In this document: positions 21,284 through 31,681 of the stretch, piece by piece | Numbering within the stretch: position 1 is the stretch's first letter | Layout: each line of letters opens with the position of its first letter | NCBI GenBank assembly: GCA_000711775.1 | Contig: ARYC01017514.1 | Location: 61,200-125,199 of the forward strand | Direction: 5' to 3' | Source of the DNA: Oxytricha trifallax | Lineage: Eukaryota > Ciliophora > Spirotrichea > Sporadotrichida > Oxytrichidae | Length of the DNA stretch: 64,000 bases | Notes under the pieces: model-generated | What the model saw: only the letters and a program-made list of their open reading frames with translations | Told to the model about the DNA's origin: nothing | Databases searched by the model: none | Program-made: the position numbers and the translations under genes

Positions 21284-22323
21284 GCAGGATGGAAACAGTG
21301 AGAACATGATCCAAGTGCAGATTAGTCATTCAAGTCATAATTGTAGAATTTGATGTTGTGAACCTAGAAGTTTTCAGTTCTAGGTGTGATGATACCTTGT
21401 TAATTACCACTTAGCGTTTTAGACTCTGCATTTTAGGAGTGGCCAATTATAAGAGCATTGTGTATTTGCGCATATCCATTAGCAACATCATTTGAGAGTG
21501 AGACTTCCATACCAGCTAGCAAGTTATCAGCTACCTTGAAATTCTCAAATCTCACGTCTCCAATTTGCTCTGCGATAGCACCATTCTCAACATTTTTCCA
21601 ACTTGTTATATTAACCAAAGTGGCTGTAATAAGAGGATTGGATGCATATGGATCTAGAGGTGAAGAAGCATTAAAGTAAATTGGTAGGCATGGATTTTGT
21701 CTTGGAATCATCTTGTGGAAAATTCTTACACCATATCTACCATTAGAGTGAGCTACATTATTTGCAAACTCACCTAGTTAACTGTTTTCAGGGCAAATTG
21801 AATCTGTATAAGAAGGTCCGAGTGGATGTTCTTTAGTATCAAACCAATAACCATAACGATCTGAACCAGCTGCATGATTATGTCTAAAAATGTTATCTGG
21901 ATTTGTTATCCAGAAACTGGCCGGTGTTTGATCTGTTATTAGAAGACTGAATGATGCCTTAGATTTAAGGGCTAAATTGTATTCAATTATGTTCTTAGTC
22001 TCAATAGCATCTTCAATGAAAAAGACATGACCCATAGTGTTATAAGCAACATTATGGGACACTCTGAGGTAATGAACACCATGGAAAGTGATAGCTCTGT
22101 TGTACGTGTTCCAAATAGTGTTTCCCTTAATGTATGATTCATGGATATTGCCTATCAAATGGAAATGGATTGGATATCTGCCAAGTTAGAATGCTTGGCC
22201 AACATCTCTAAGTTCAATGTACTCAATTCTTCCAGTTAGAGAATCATCACCATGGGAATGAAGCATAATATGAGCACCGAACAAGTTTTATTAAGATGTT
22301 TCAGGATCACCTCTAAACACTAC
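21270..22323 (-). CDS. PKHD1L1: PKHD1L1-like gene, MDS group 5: beta-helix (PbH1) region after first G8
   Basis: Minus-strand protein: RGDPETSQQNLFGAHIMLHS, RIEYIELRDVGQAFQLGRYP, IHFHLIGNIHESYIKGNTIW, NTYNRAITFHGVHYLRVSHN and so on to RFENFKVADNLLAGMEVSLS and FHPASTDS. This is the right-handed beta-helix region that follows G8 in PKHD1L1-type proteins. Its start joins (+) 4563 through GTAGTGTTTA. Its end joins (-) 27479 through a 14-bp pointer, giving ASTDSGARTITFSNLYF. About 1 kb without an obvious internal IES. Confidence 0.88.
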
Positions 22324-22356
22324 TTTTCAATTTATCTTAAAAATAGTCTATATATT

Positions 22357-22676
22357 AAATCCATGAAGGATGGAACTATAAACTATATGAAGATGGACAA
22401 GAACTTCAATACATATTACTTTTGCTAAATTACATTTTTAATTTTTTATATTTTTTATATTAAAATACAGATACTACAGATTCTATGGAACATCAACTAA
22501 ATCATGCGTTATTGGAGAGATAGGACTGAAAGGAGTTGAAGTAATTTAAAATAATTCCGCTATTTATGACCAATGTCCAATTAAGCTAAACTTATTAGGG
22601 GAATCTCCAATTAAAATCAGCGGTTCAATTACTTACAATGCTTAAAATACTCCATTACTAACAGCAATAAATCCTA
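22357..22676 (+). CDS. PKHD1L1: PKHD1L1-like gene, MDS group 3: end of F5/8-like domain
   Basis: Plus-strand WNYKLYEDGQELQY, then after a 56-bp IES RYYRFYGTSTKSCVIGEIGL, VEVIQNNSAIYDQCPIKLNL and ITYNAQNTPLLTAINP. It is entered from (-) 4635 through a 16-bp inverted pointer and leaves to (+) 3458 through a 14-bp direct pointer. It is wedged between two minus-strand MDSs of the same gene, separated from them by only 33 and 34 bp. Confidence 0.88.
22408..22468. other. IES, pointer AATAC
   Basis: AATAC at 22408-22412 and 22464-22468 (56 bp apart). Collapse gives ELQYRYYRFYGTS in one frame; the interval itself is almost pure A/T. Confidence 0.8.
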
Positions 22677-22710
22677 AAAATAAACATATAGGGAGTTTGC
22701 AATGTTATTT

Positions 22711-22726
22711 ATTGTTAGTATTCAAT
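22711..22726 (-). repeat. Scrambled pointer ATTGAATACTAACAAT (inverted partner 27521-27536)
   Basis: 16-bp exact match in inverse orientation. The join reads DDSPLNTNNGGNGNGNN. Confidence 0.88.
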
Positions 22727-25700
22727 GGAGAATCATCAGGGATAATTATAAAATTAACTAAAATAATAGATTTATTTTGTTTATAATTACTGCAGAACCT
22801 AGTGATGAACTTAGAATTGGAGCACCAAAATCAATCGATGATGTTTGGATAAGCTTTTTTAGTTTTGCGACTGTTGCATTCAGCCCACCATTCATTTAAA
22901 GAATACTTAAAATCAAAGATACTATAATAGAATCATGACTAACCATGATATGAGTTAATAAGAAATGAATTCAATGGTGTAGTTACATTTTGTTGGAGAC
23001 TGAAGTCAACAATGACTGATCCCTTATACACTGACACAATTTTAACATTTGAAGCATGAATTCCTAGGGCTGATGTTAATCTGTCAATGAACTTGGTTGT
23101 TCCACCTTAAGCAAAGAAAGCTTCTAGGGTCCAGTCCATGCGAACTGAACAGCGGATAGAGTCTAGGGGTTAAATGTAGAGGGTACAACCTGCTGTTATG
23201 TAGAATTCTAGGATGTTTTCTACTCCTACATATCTGTTCTCTCCACATTTAAAATAGAGCAGATAACCTATAGTAAAATATTTTTTGATAATTAATATTT
23301 TCTTATAAATCAGACAAAACAATCAAATCTAATTAAAAAAATTGTAAAAAATTGATTGTCTATAATTTTTCATAATTTTGTCTGTTAAGGAAATTTTTAT
23401 TGATTGTTTGATTATAATTAAAATTATTTTTAAATATTTATGTTTTTATAGAAGTAAAATAATTTGAAGTTCGTTTTCAATCAGATACTTTACTTCCCAA
23501 TGTTTTTAAATTTGACTATTTAAATATATGATTTCCATTATTTTATTATATTTAAATGCAATTTTTATTATACTAAACAAATTTTTAAAACAAATTTTTT
23601 CCTGTTTATTAAAGAAGTTAAAAAGATAATTTTATTTATTTTTTCTCAGTTAAAAGTATGCTACCAAAAATATTAAATAAACATTTGTTACGCTTAATTT
23701 GATCTGGTCCATTCTTAGAGTCAACCCATTTATTCTCTCCAACTTATCTCTTATTGCCATCAAGAACAGCTTATGCTCCTGGCTTAGTATAGTCAATTCT
23801 AATTACAGTACCAGAGTATTCAGCATTCATTACAAATCTCTGGCTTTGTGGGGGTGTGCCCGAGTATTAAATTTCATAGGATTAAGTGGAACCTAGTTGA
23901 ATGATACTTGGCCATCTTCCCATTCTTAGCTAACCTGTGTAAAAACCATCCCAAATGTGATCCATGAAAGTATTTACTTTATTTGTTGAGTTGAACACCA
24001 AGCTGTTAACATAGATTGGAGAAACCATTCTTCTCCATTTATCTTCATCAAGTGATTCAAAAAGTAACACACCTAGGTTATCATTCTGACATCTGAAGGC
24101 ATTCCATGTGGCCATGAATTAGCAATTGTCGTAATTCTTAACAGCAGAGGGATTATTTGGAATAATTTAGAAGGTCTTATCAGTGTTGGTTGGTTTTACT
24201 GAACCTGTGTAGGTTGTAGAATCAAAGTAAATTAAAGTGTTTGAAGGTCCTGAGCATGGAAAATCTCCACAATCATTCATAATAAGTGTTAAATAACATT
24301 AATATCATCTAGGTTAGCCCATGCCTAAGGAGGAGAAAATAAGAAAGCTATGGCTTCATCGTTAATATTTTCAAATTTAGTATTATAAAACTTAGCAATT
24401 GGATGATAGTCTGCTCCCTTCTCATTTAAGTTTATAATTCTTTGATTCATACCGCAGAAAGTAGTTGTAGTTGGGTAGTCTATGAATTGAACGTTGTCAA
24501 ATCTGGAAGATCCTCCCCAAGCTGCGTCTTTCTTTATTGCGTGGACTGAAGCTTTCTTAGGAATTGGTTTATATTAGGTAATAAATATATTTCAATTTCG
24601 CTCCTCCTGTTGCAAAGTAAGGAATCAAAAGTCCTTGTCTGTCAACACAATTGGGAGGGGTATTTGTCATATTTAAAACGCTATCACTTTTGCACCAATT
24701 TGATTCGATACAATCTTTAGATGGGGCTTCTCCATATATTTTAACATTCTTCATTTAAGCATAGAGAGCATCACCTTCTTGACCATAAATAAAATATAAT
24801 TATAAAAAATCCATTTTAACCAACTAACATAGATGGTCCGAATCCTGTGTCTACCATAATCATATTTGTATATTGAATCTTTTTGTATTTGAAATTTGAA
24901 GCAGCTCCATCAAGTGTGGTTTTATAAGCATAAAAGTACGATCCTTCCATACATTCACTTTAGTCTTCTGAATCTGGATTTGGGAAAATTAATGCACCCA
25001 TTCCTTGAACTGAATGAGCAACATTATTCACGAATGCACCATCTGAATTATCATTGCACTTATGCCCATATACTGCAAATCCAGAATTCATAACACCTGC
25101 AGCAATATTGTTTGTGACTGTGATATCACTACACGCTCCTGCTTCTCCTGCTTCATAAGCGCATACGAAGAAGCCAGCCATGATGTCTTCTGACATTTCA
25201 ATTTCTGTTACATTTCTCTTTGAGACACTGATTAGAACATTTCTGTCTAAAGTTACGTTTTAACTTGTATAAACCTGTACTCCAAATTTGACAAAACTAA
25301 AGATTGTGTTGTTCTTTAATTGAATGTTCATAGCGCTTTTAATATTTACTCCAAAGCCAAGCCCATTATGAATTGCACAATTTGATATGATGCTTTGGCT
25401 TTGAGATGCCATTTCAAATCTAAGTGCTGCTTTCTCTGTATCATATTGAGAACAATTATAGACTTCTACACTATCCATAATTGTGCTGCCTTATCTGAAA
25501 TCTCCTGTCTCTTCTATGAAATCACTAGTCACTATTTGGCAACCCCAAGCTTCTACATCATTTCCTGCAATCTTAATGTTTCTGGTAAGTAAAACTACTT
25601 CACCACGAATATCTAGTATACCACCGTATTTTGTAGCAGTTGAGTTTTGGGCTCCATAATGGTAGTGTGTGAGAGGTCTATCTAAAACTAATTCACCAGT

Positions 25701-27479
25701 TGCTGAATTATAACTTGTTATAAATGCTTGATCATCATCCATAAAAATATAAAAAATGATTTGATCAACTTATGTGTTATCAAATTGAGTTGGAGCTAGA
25801 CCAATTCTGTCTCCAGCAACCCAATCTAAAGTTCCTTCAATAAATATTGTAGTATTTCCAGGATATGCTTCCCGAGTAAGTCTGGTCATTCTGTCTCTCT
25901 TTATTCCATACATTCTTACTTTGTTAGTATTAGCAAGGATTTTATTTCCTGCTTCAATTGATTGATCATAAACGATATGAGTGTCGTTCTTTGACCCGAA
26001 TAGTGTAATCTTAGCATTCCTCATGAAAGGAACTGTGGAAGTACCAATAAAAAGTTCTCCAGCTCTAACAAAGATATACTTTGCTCTCAGATGTAAGTCT
26101 TTAGATCCATCTTCAAAAGTTTAAAATTAATTTTCCAATTTAAGTAAATTGATTAAAATTGAAGTCTGGAACTAAATAGTTTAGAAACTAAAAAGTGAGA
26201 CGCCCATTAATTTCAAGATGATTTACGATTGGACTTTCGGCAACATCATAGAGCATGTTCCAACCTGATTTAATTTCTACATTTTCGCCTGTTAAAGGAA
26301 CTTTTCCACTTTCCCAAGAAGTAGGATCTGACCATCTTCTGACTTCACCTTCAATTGATAAAATATTCAAATTATCCCAAAAAAATGCATTTTTAAGTTC
26401 AATGCAATTAAAATTGGTTCTTCATCAATTCCATCAAGACAAGGTCCATTACATCTATATCCCTTTATCAGTACACTTCTTTTTGATTCATTTTTTTATA
26501 TGATATAAACAAAACTATAAATAAGTTCTCTTTTCAAATTTATGATTCATTTTTACCATCAATGTAGACATGAATTTCTCTGACAGAGGAATCATTATAG
26601 ACAACATTATCTCCAGTTTAGAGATCGGTTTTATTTTTCTTGGTGCGAGTCTCATTTGCTACTAGCTCTCCACCAGAAGTGAAATCCACACGAGCACGTA
26701 CATCAGTGAAATTGAACACGAACTCCACTTCTTTGTCTGTTTTCTCCCATCTAATTTTTTCAATAATTTTATGTGTAAAAAATAGAATAAGAAATATTTT
26801 AATAAATCTAATTGACTAGTCGATTTGCATTTGGTCGAAGTCAATGCCGTATAAAGTTTAACATTAAAAGATAAAAACTATAGATAATAATTATATCTCC
26901 AGTGAATTTTGTACTTGTGACCAGTAACATAAGGCACAGCCCAACTGTTTACAGGGTCAAGTTTAGGTCTAAACTGCACCCAACCATAGGCTGTAGTAAA
27001 CATCCCCCATTTTCTATCCCCTATAATTTAAAAATTATATTAAAGTTTATTAGCGATATAGTCATCATAATCACTTTGCTTATTCTTCTTTGCCTTAATT
27101 AAGTCATCATCATACTTGAGTACCTTCATTTCCATATTGCTAAACTGATTAGAAGGCTGCTGTTTGTACATCACCAATCTACGAACTTATACTTAATCGT
27201 TACACAAGATGCCATTGTGGGTATCACTTAATTGGCATTCAGGTTGCTCTAAATAAATAAAAATAGATAATAATGTTAAAAGTTATTTAATTGTGTATGA
27301 GTTGCAAGTTATGTTCAAAGTAGGGAGTTGCCCATGTTTTAGCTCCAAGCTCAGTTAGTGAACCGTCTAAATCGTAGAAAATATCTCTATATGGATAACC
27401 AAATCTGATTCTCTTAGTCACTGTTTAATCGAAGTACAAGTTAGAGAATGTGATGGTTCTTGCACCAGAGTCAGTTGAT
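22711..27479 (-). CDS. PKHD1L1: PKHD1L1-like gene, MDS group 6: linker, second G8, beta-helix and C-terminal ectodomain
   Basis: Order on the minus strand: RFGYPYRDIFYDLDGSLTEL, WAVPYVTGHKYKIHW, VEFVFNFTDVRARVDFTSGG, then the second G8 (RRWSDPTSWESGKVPLTGEN, LYDVAESPIVNHLEINGRLT, LDWVAGDRIGLAPTQFDNTQ). PbH1 repeats follow (YNCSQYDTEKAALRFEMASQ, KNNTIFSFVKFGVQVYTS, TVTNNIAAGVMNSGFAVYGH), and a conserved C-terminal part (TAGCTLYIQPLDSIRCSVRM, FIDRLTSALGIHASNVKIVS, KLKKLIQTSSIDFGAPILSS). Several IESs with matching pointers lie inside (listed separately), plus introns/IESs near 24580, 24790, 26500, 26760 and 26840-26900. The order of domains matches vertebrate fibrocystin-L. Confidence 0.88.
22742..22789. 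other. IES, pointer ATAATTA
   Basis: ATAATTA at 22742-22748 and 22783-22789 (41 bp apart). Collapse joins SSSLGSAVII to PDDSPLNTNN on the minus strand. Confidence 0.75.
22887..22946. other. IES, pointer ACCAT
   Basis: ACCAT at 22887-22891 and 22942-22946 (55 bp apart). Collapse joins LINSYHG to GLNATVAKLKKL in frame. Confidence 0.75.
23245..23686. other. IES of about 436 bp, pointer ACATTT
   Basis: ACATTT at 23245-23250 and 23681-23686. Collapse joins SKNGPDQIKRNK to CGENRYVGVENILEFY. The intervening 430 bp is AT-rich with an imperfect inverted repeat around 23290-23420 (AATCAATCAAAC / ATTGATTGTTTG type words). Confidence 0.8.
25728..25767. other. IES of 33 bp, pointer TTGATCA
   Basis: TTGATCA at 25728-25734 and 25761-25767. 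Collapse gives FDNTQVDQAFITSYN, removing an AT-rich interruption between second-G8 residues. Confidence 0.75.
26115..26196. other. IES of 76 bp, pointer AAA AGT (AAAAGT)
   Basis: AAAAGT at 26115-26120 and 26191-26196. Collapse joins EINGRLTF to EDGSKDLHLRAKYI in frame, exactly where G8 domains read L.iEG.L.FED. Confidence 0.8.
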
Positions 27480-27520
27480 TAGTCAAAAATTATTTTTTTC
27501 ATTTTTACTAAGAAAAATTT

Positions 27521-28428
27521 ATTGAATACTAACAATGGAGGTAACGGAAATGGTAACAACTAATAAGGAGGCGGTGGTATAGTATATAATAACACCGATA
27601 TTATTATAAAAGAAGGTGGAGATAAAAGCAATCTATCAAGCAATGACCTTAAAATCCTGATCATCATTGGAGTTATTGTAGCATTCAATTAATTCATTAA
27701 ATATAAAAAATCATTATAATCTAGATACTTCATATAGATTGATCATAGTTGGAGCAATTATTGGCCTCGTAGTTTACAAAGTAGTTAAAAAGCAGAGAGA
27801 CCAAAGATTTATCAACAGCACTGTGAAGAGTAAGCCACATCCACTTGACCAAAGCAGCAATCTATGATTTATCTATAGTATAGTTAATATTTATATAAAT
27901 ACTATTATTGAATGTGTCTCATTAAGGTTTTGGAATTGATGGCCACACAGAGCACTATGAGCATCAGTATCACCCTAAACTTGAATATGGAAACATTTAT
28001 GGTATAAACCTAGGCAGTACTAAAGATGCTATTAATGCTAACAACGAAAAGAATAAAGTCAAGGTTGCAGACCAAGAAGCACATATTAACATAATTATTT
28101 ATATTAAATATTGATGTATATTTTATATTAACTTCTAGCATGATGACGATGATGAAGCATTGGATACTGAGCACTTAGAGCATAATAATAAACTATAAAT
28201 AAAAGAAATCAAGAATATTAATTTTAAAATGACTATGAGTTTACTCTTAAGAGCAATTTTGACAGAGAGGAAGCGAAAGAAGGTACACCACTTGCTGACG
28301 ACCACGAAAGCCCATAGATGAAAATCAGAAGAAAATCCACCAAGAACCTGGGTGGAGTACAGTACGTTATTGGACAAATAAATTTAAATATCATAAACAA
28401 ATTTATAGTTATTATAATAAATTACTGA
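27521..28428 (+). CDS. PKHD1L1: PKHD1L1-like gene, MDS group 7: transmembrane segment and cytoplasmic tail
   Basis: Starts at the 16-bp pointer that is the inverse of 22711-22726. Reads LNTNNGGNGNGNNQQGGGG, SSNDLKILIIVGAIIGLVVY (membrane helix, completed by removing the IES 27658-27746), KVVKKQRDQRFINS, then acidic tail pieces EHYEHQYHPKLEYGNIYGIN, DDDDEALDTEHLEHNN and DREEAKEGTPLADDHESPQM. Ends at TGA 28426-28428. Non-coding gaps near 27865-27925 and 28090-28135 are probable IESs or introns. This is the 3' end of the gene and is inverted relative to the preceding group. Confidence 0.8.
27658..27746. other. IES of 82 bp, pointer TGATCAT
   Basis: TGATCAT at 27658-27664 and 27740-27746. Collapse gives LKILIIVGAIIGLVVYKVV, a single uninterrupted membrane helix. 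Confidence 0.8.
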
Positions 28429-28678
28429 AATAGTGACCTTCAATCCCCTTGAACTACATTATAACCCTAAATATGACTTACATAAATCTCTATATATTTA
28501 AATTAGCAGCAGCAACAGTAAAGTATAAATACTTAGTAAAAAACTAGTATATATCTATAAATAATAAACTAAATATGATGCACTATTTTTATTCAATAAA
28601 CAATTTTCTCATAAAGTATAACTTATTTACTTCAATAACTCAAAAAGCAATGTGATTGAACATCAATTAAAAAATAAT

Positions 28679-31466
28679 TCACTCTTCTTATGTTCTTTTC
28701 TGTTTTCTTTGTAGTTAGTGACTTCCATATAGTACAAAAGCATTCATTGTGTAGAATATAACAATTGCCATCAAATTAAACCACAGCATACCTATAAATC
28801 CATATCTCTTTACTGAGATGCTCTGAGTTTATTCAATTATTTTAACAAACATTTTATGTGTTTTCTATATATAAATTATAAACTTTATTTGAAGGCATCT
28901 ATATATTCCTGGGATCTACTCTGGGTATCAAAAACCTAAGCTTCTATGCTGTCATCCACCCATTTATAAATCACTCTGCTCATCTCATCATAAATTATAT
29001 ATTAGACTACTGGCAGGATTATCATGGTAACGATAGAGAGCTTTGTCAAGAATGATCCCATAAAACGTAATTTATCATAGAAATTAATCTCACTGCGTCT
29101 TCTGTTATCCTCTTGTAGTAATTCTGACATCTTAGCAAACCTCTATTCATCTGTTAGTAAAAATGTTTAATTATAAATATGGAAGGGAGACTTTGTATAT
29201 ATTTTATTAGTAAATTCTTGACTTATTTCTTTCTCTCATTTATATCATTGTCAATCTACGATGAAATAGGATGCAGAGTGTAAAACCCAACACACCCCTG
29301 AAATAGCACCAATAAATGCAAAACAACTGCAGCAATGAGGGATTTCTCTACCACTTTTTAGTTTATATCTATGTTGACAGAGGTATTTGATTGAGCATAT
29401 TTGAATATGCTTGGCATTCCAGGCATCTCGTAACTCAAATATTCTTGATAGTTCTTAAACAGAAAGTAGTCAAGTATGAGGCAAATTAATGAGAAGCAGA
29501 TTGCTATTCCAGCGAAAACACATAATACTTTTGACCATAGATACACAGCCTGCTCTGCATCATAGATTCATCAAATCATATCAATATAAGTTAAACTTTA
29601 AATTCAATTAGATTATAATAAAGATTCTTTGGTGGTCTGTAGGGAGACTTTTATAAAACCTATTGATATATTTGAGTTACTTCTTCATTTAAGATCTAGT
29701 TAAATATTCTTCCTTAACTTCTCCATTCTCTCTATCTTCAGAAAGAGCGGTTGACTGTATAAAATTATAAGCTTTATTTATTACCTTATGAGAATTTGTA
29801 ATTATTAAATAAGGAATTAACTTGTGAGATGAACGAACTATCTCACGAGCGATACGAAAAATTCCTAAAAGAACAGGGTTACCATAAAACCCCGGTTACA
29901 GAATTTGAGATACAATATAATGAATATCTCGAGATAATCTATGAACTAGGAGCCGCAGATAAAAGAGCTCCTAGCAAACCTAGAGAAGAAAGAATCTGTA
30001 GACCACTGAGCCACCAAGAGATCTTGGAAGAAAGAGCGCTCCTCCGTGAATGGGTTCACGACCCAAGTATGGCCGAATATTGGGAATCTTTGAAAATCCC
30101 AAATCATCACAAGCCCCCCGTCAATGATCAATCATCTGACGACTCAGATTAGTGGCAAGACGAAATCGACTACGACACCTTTGGGGAAGACGACTAAGAA
30201 GAACAAAATATAGACTTTGTAGAAAGCTTCTACCTTGACAATAAAACAAAAGTTCCGGAATATCTTCAATAATAAATTGTTAGTAGAAAACTCACAAAAT
30301 AAGAAAAATGGGACCTTCAAATGTAGGAACACTACGCCTACAAGCTCGAAACCTTCACTTACCAAAAGGATAATAAGGAAATTCAAAAACCTTACCAAAA
30401 AACTCCCTATACAAAAAGATTCTTCAACTCTAAGAAATTAGAGCCCAGTCCCCCACTTACTAAATAGGCCCAAACCCCACTCTACCCACATAATCAAAAG
30501 ACCACCAGTTCAGATTTTAACGAACTAGAGCTAGCACCCAATACAAAATAACAGTCTAATAATGACTCTAACTTATAACCTAAGAAGATAGTAGAACCCC
30601 AATCAACCTCTAATTAAGATAATCCGACAAAAAAATAATAATGGAAGAAGACCGAGGTAATCCCACGTTTTTAAACAACTCGTCAGAACTCTCATTATTA
30701 CATATAGAGGACCTCTCACTTTTCTCAGTACTAAATAGTGACCCTACTAATACGTCACACGTCGGTATAACCGATCAGATACTGAACAGAAACTAAGCTA
30801 CTTCAAACATCCCGATCATCATCAGAAATCAACCATATAAATTCTACTATAGGATACTATATAGTAAACATATAGTAACACACATATGGGACGAGAAACT
30901 TAGAAGCTTAGAAAAACTTATTCACATACTAAACCCATTACCATAGCCAATAGCCATTAATCACTCATAATTCATAAAGGATGATGAAACAAATCTGATA
31001 TCCTTTTACCAACTATGGAAAAGAATAAGATTCAAGAAAGAAGAGGACGACCGTTCTTTCAAAAAACAACTGAATTAAGAACAACACACCTACTACTACA
31101 GAAGCCTCCTCAAAAATCTAAGACTTGACCATATCAAAAACAAAAACATAAGAAAGGGCAAGGTCAAAGAGAAGGATAGAGATAAAGAAAAACTCACATG
31201 GAGAATCAAGAAGATTAGAGGAGTGGAAAAAACGGAGTACCATAACATAAACAGTAGAAGATGAAATTTCTAAGGATGTTGTCCAACGTCATAGATCCAT
31301 ATCTACAAATTAAAAGGGCTAGACCCTTATATATATTAAACATATTATTGATCGGGGGTCCCCAGAGACCTCAATGTGATCACATTATTATTATTATTAT
31401 TATTATTATGAGAATTTGTGAAAGCAGAGGTGTCTAAGGTGTCCTCATCAACTTGAACTTAATCAT
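28679..31466 (-). CDS. Small multi-pass membrane protein gene, first exon split by a retroelement-like insert
   Basis: ATG (complement of 31464-31466) opens MIKFKLMRTPQTPLLSQILI. The frame is then cut by the insert 29800-31405. With one copy of its 14-bp flanking repeat removed, the exon runs to a 30-nt GTAATA..ACAG intron (about 29755-29784) and on to STALSEDRENGEVKEEYLT. Membrane segments: VYLWSKVLCVFAGIAICFSL with LICLILDYFLF, SLIAAVVLHLLVLFQGCVGF, a third near 29000-29060 and a fourth NLMAIVIFYTMNAFVLYG. Ends TGA 28679-28681. No family recognised. Further short introns near 28850, 29165 and 29590. Confidence 0.65.
29829..30785 (+). CDS. Insert ORF1, 318 aa, unknown
   Basis: Opens MNELSHERYEKFLKEQGYHK, 29 bp from the left border. 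The N-terminal third is Glu/Arg-rich (PLSHQEILEERALLREWVHD), then comes an acidic linker (DDSDQWQDEIDYDTFGEDDQ), then a Lys/Gln/Pro/Thr-rich low-complexity C-terminus. Uses TAA/TAG as Gln and stops at TGA 30783-30785. No zinc knuckle, RRM or catalytic motif was seen. The position suggests an ORF1-type (nucleic-acid-binding) protein, but that is inference only. Confidence 0.6.
30641..31264 (+). CDS. Insert ORF2, 207 aa, unknown, overlaps ORF1 by 145 bp
   Basis: ATG 30641 opens MEEDRGNPTFLNNSSELSLL in the -1 frame relative to ORF1. The second half is strongly basic (KRIRFKKEEDDRSFKKQLNQ, KNKNIRKGKVKEKDRDKEKL). Ends at TGA 31262-31264, about 120 bp before the ATT tail. No reverse transcriptase, integrase or endonuclease signature was seen. 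The compact overlap is unlike host genes in this window. Confidence 0.55.
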
Positions 31467-31681
31467 AGGTAAGACAGTCCTTGGATTTATATCTAGACTG
31501 ATGCTACTGTTGTAGAGATAGTTTCTAAATTTAAGTTTTTTCTTGATTCATTATTTTATAAATAAATTAATTAATAACTTCAACTTAATCTATAATATCT
31601 TTAAATGAATATTTTTAAAGCAAATTTAGAATGATAAGAATTTAATTGAAACGAATTCTTTTGAAAATTAATGTTTAATCC

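Larger units (their letters stand above)
29800..31405 (+). mobile_element. Retroelement-like insert (1606 bp), two overlapping ORFs, (ATT)n tail, 14-bp TSD
   Basis: TTATGAGAATTTGT occurs at 29786-29799 and 31406-31419, exactly bracketing the insert. The right edge is an (ATT)n run (about 31384-31409), as in the 3' tails of non-LTR retrotransposons. Base composition is visibly richer in C and G than its surroundings. Near the 3' end are GGGGTCCCC and the perfect palindrome TGTGATCACA. There is no reverse transcriptase motif in the ORFs, so this is either a non-autonomous or internally deleted LINE-type element or a new element class. A shorter relative with the same CTC(A/G)ATGTGA plus (ATT)n end lies at 56073-56503. 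Confidence 0.75.

Noticed and set aside
22969..22975. ATTCAAT (ATTGAAT on minus) as the pointer to the plus-strand 3' segment at 27521
   Set aside because: A 7-bp match that gives an in-frame join, but it would skip the conserved GLNATVAKLKKLIQTSS block. The 16-bp match at 22711-22726 keeps that block and is far stronger.
31384..31409. The ATT run as a plain microsatellite
   Set aside because: It ends exactly at a 14-bp repeat shared with 29786-29799 and is preceded by a sequence resembling the other ATT-tailed insert, so it is better explained as an element tail.
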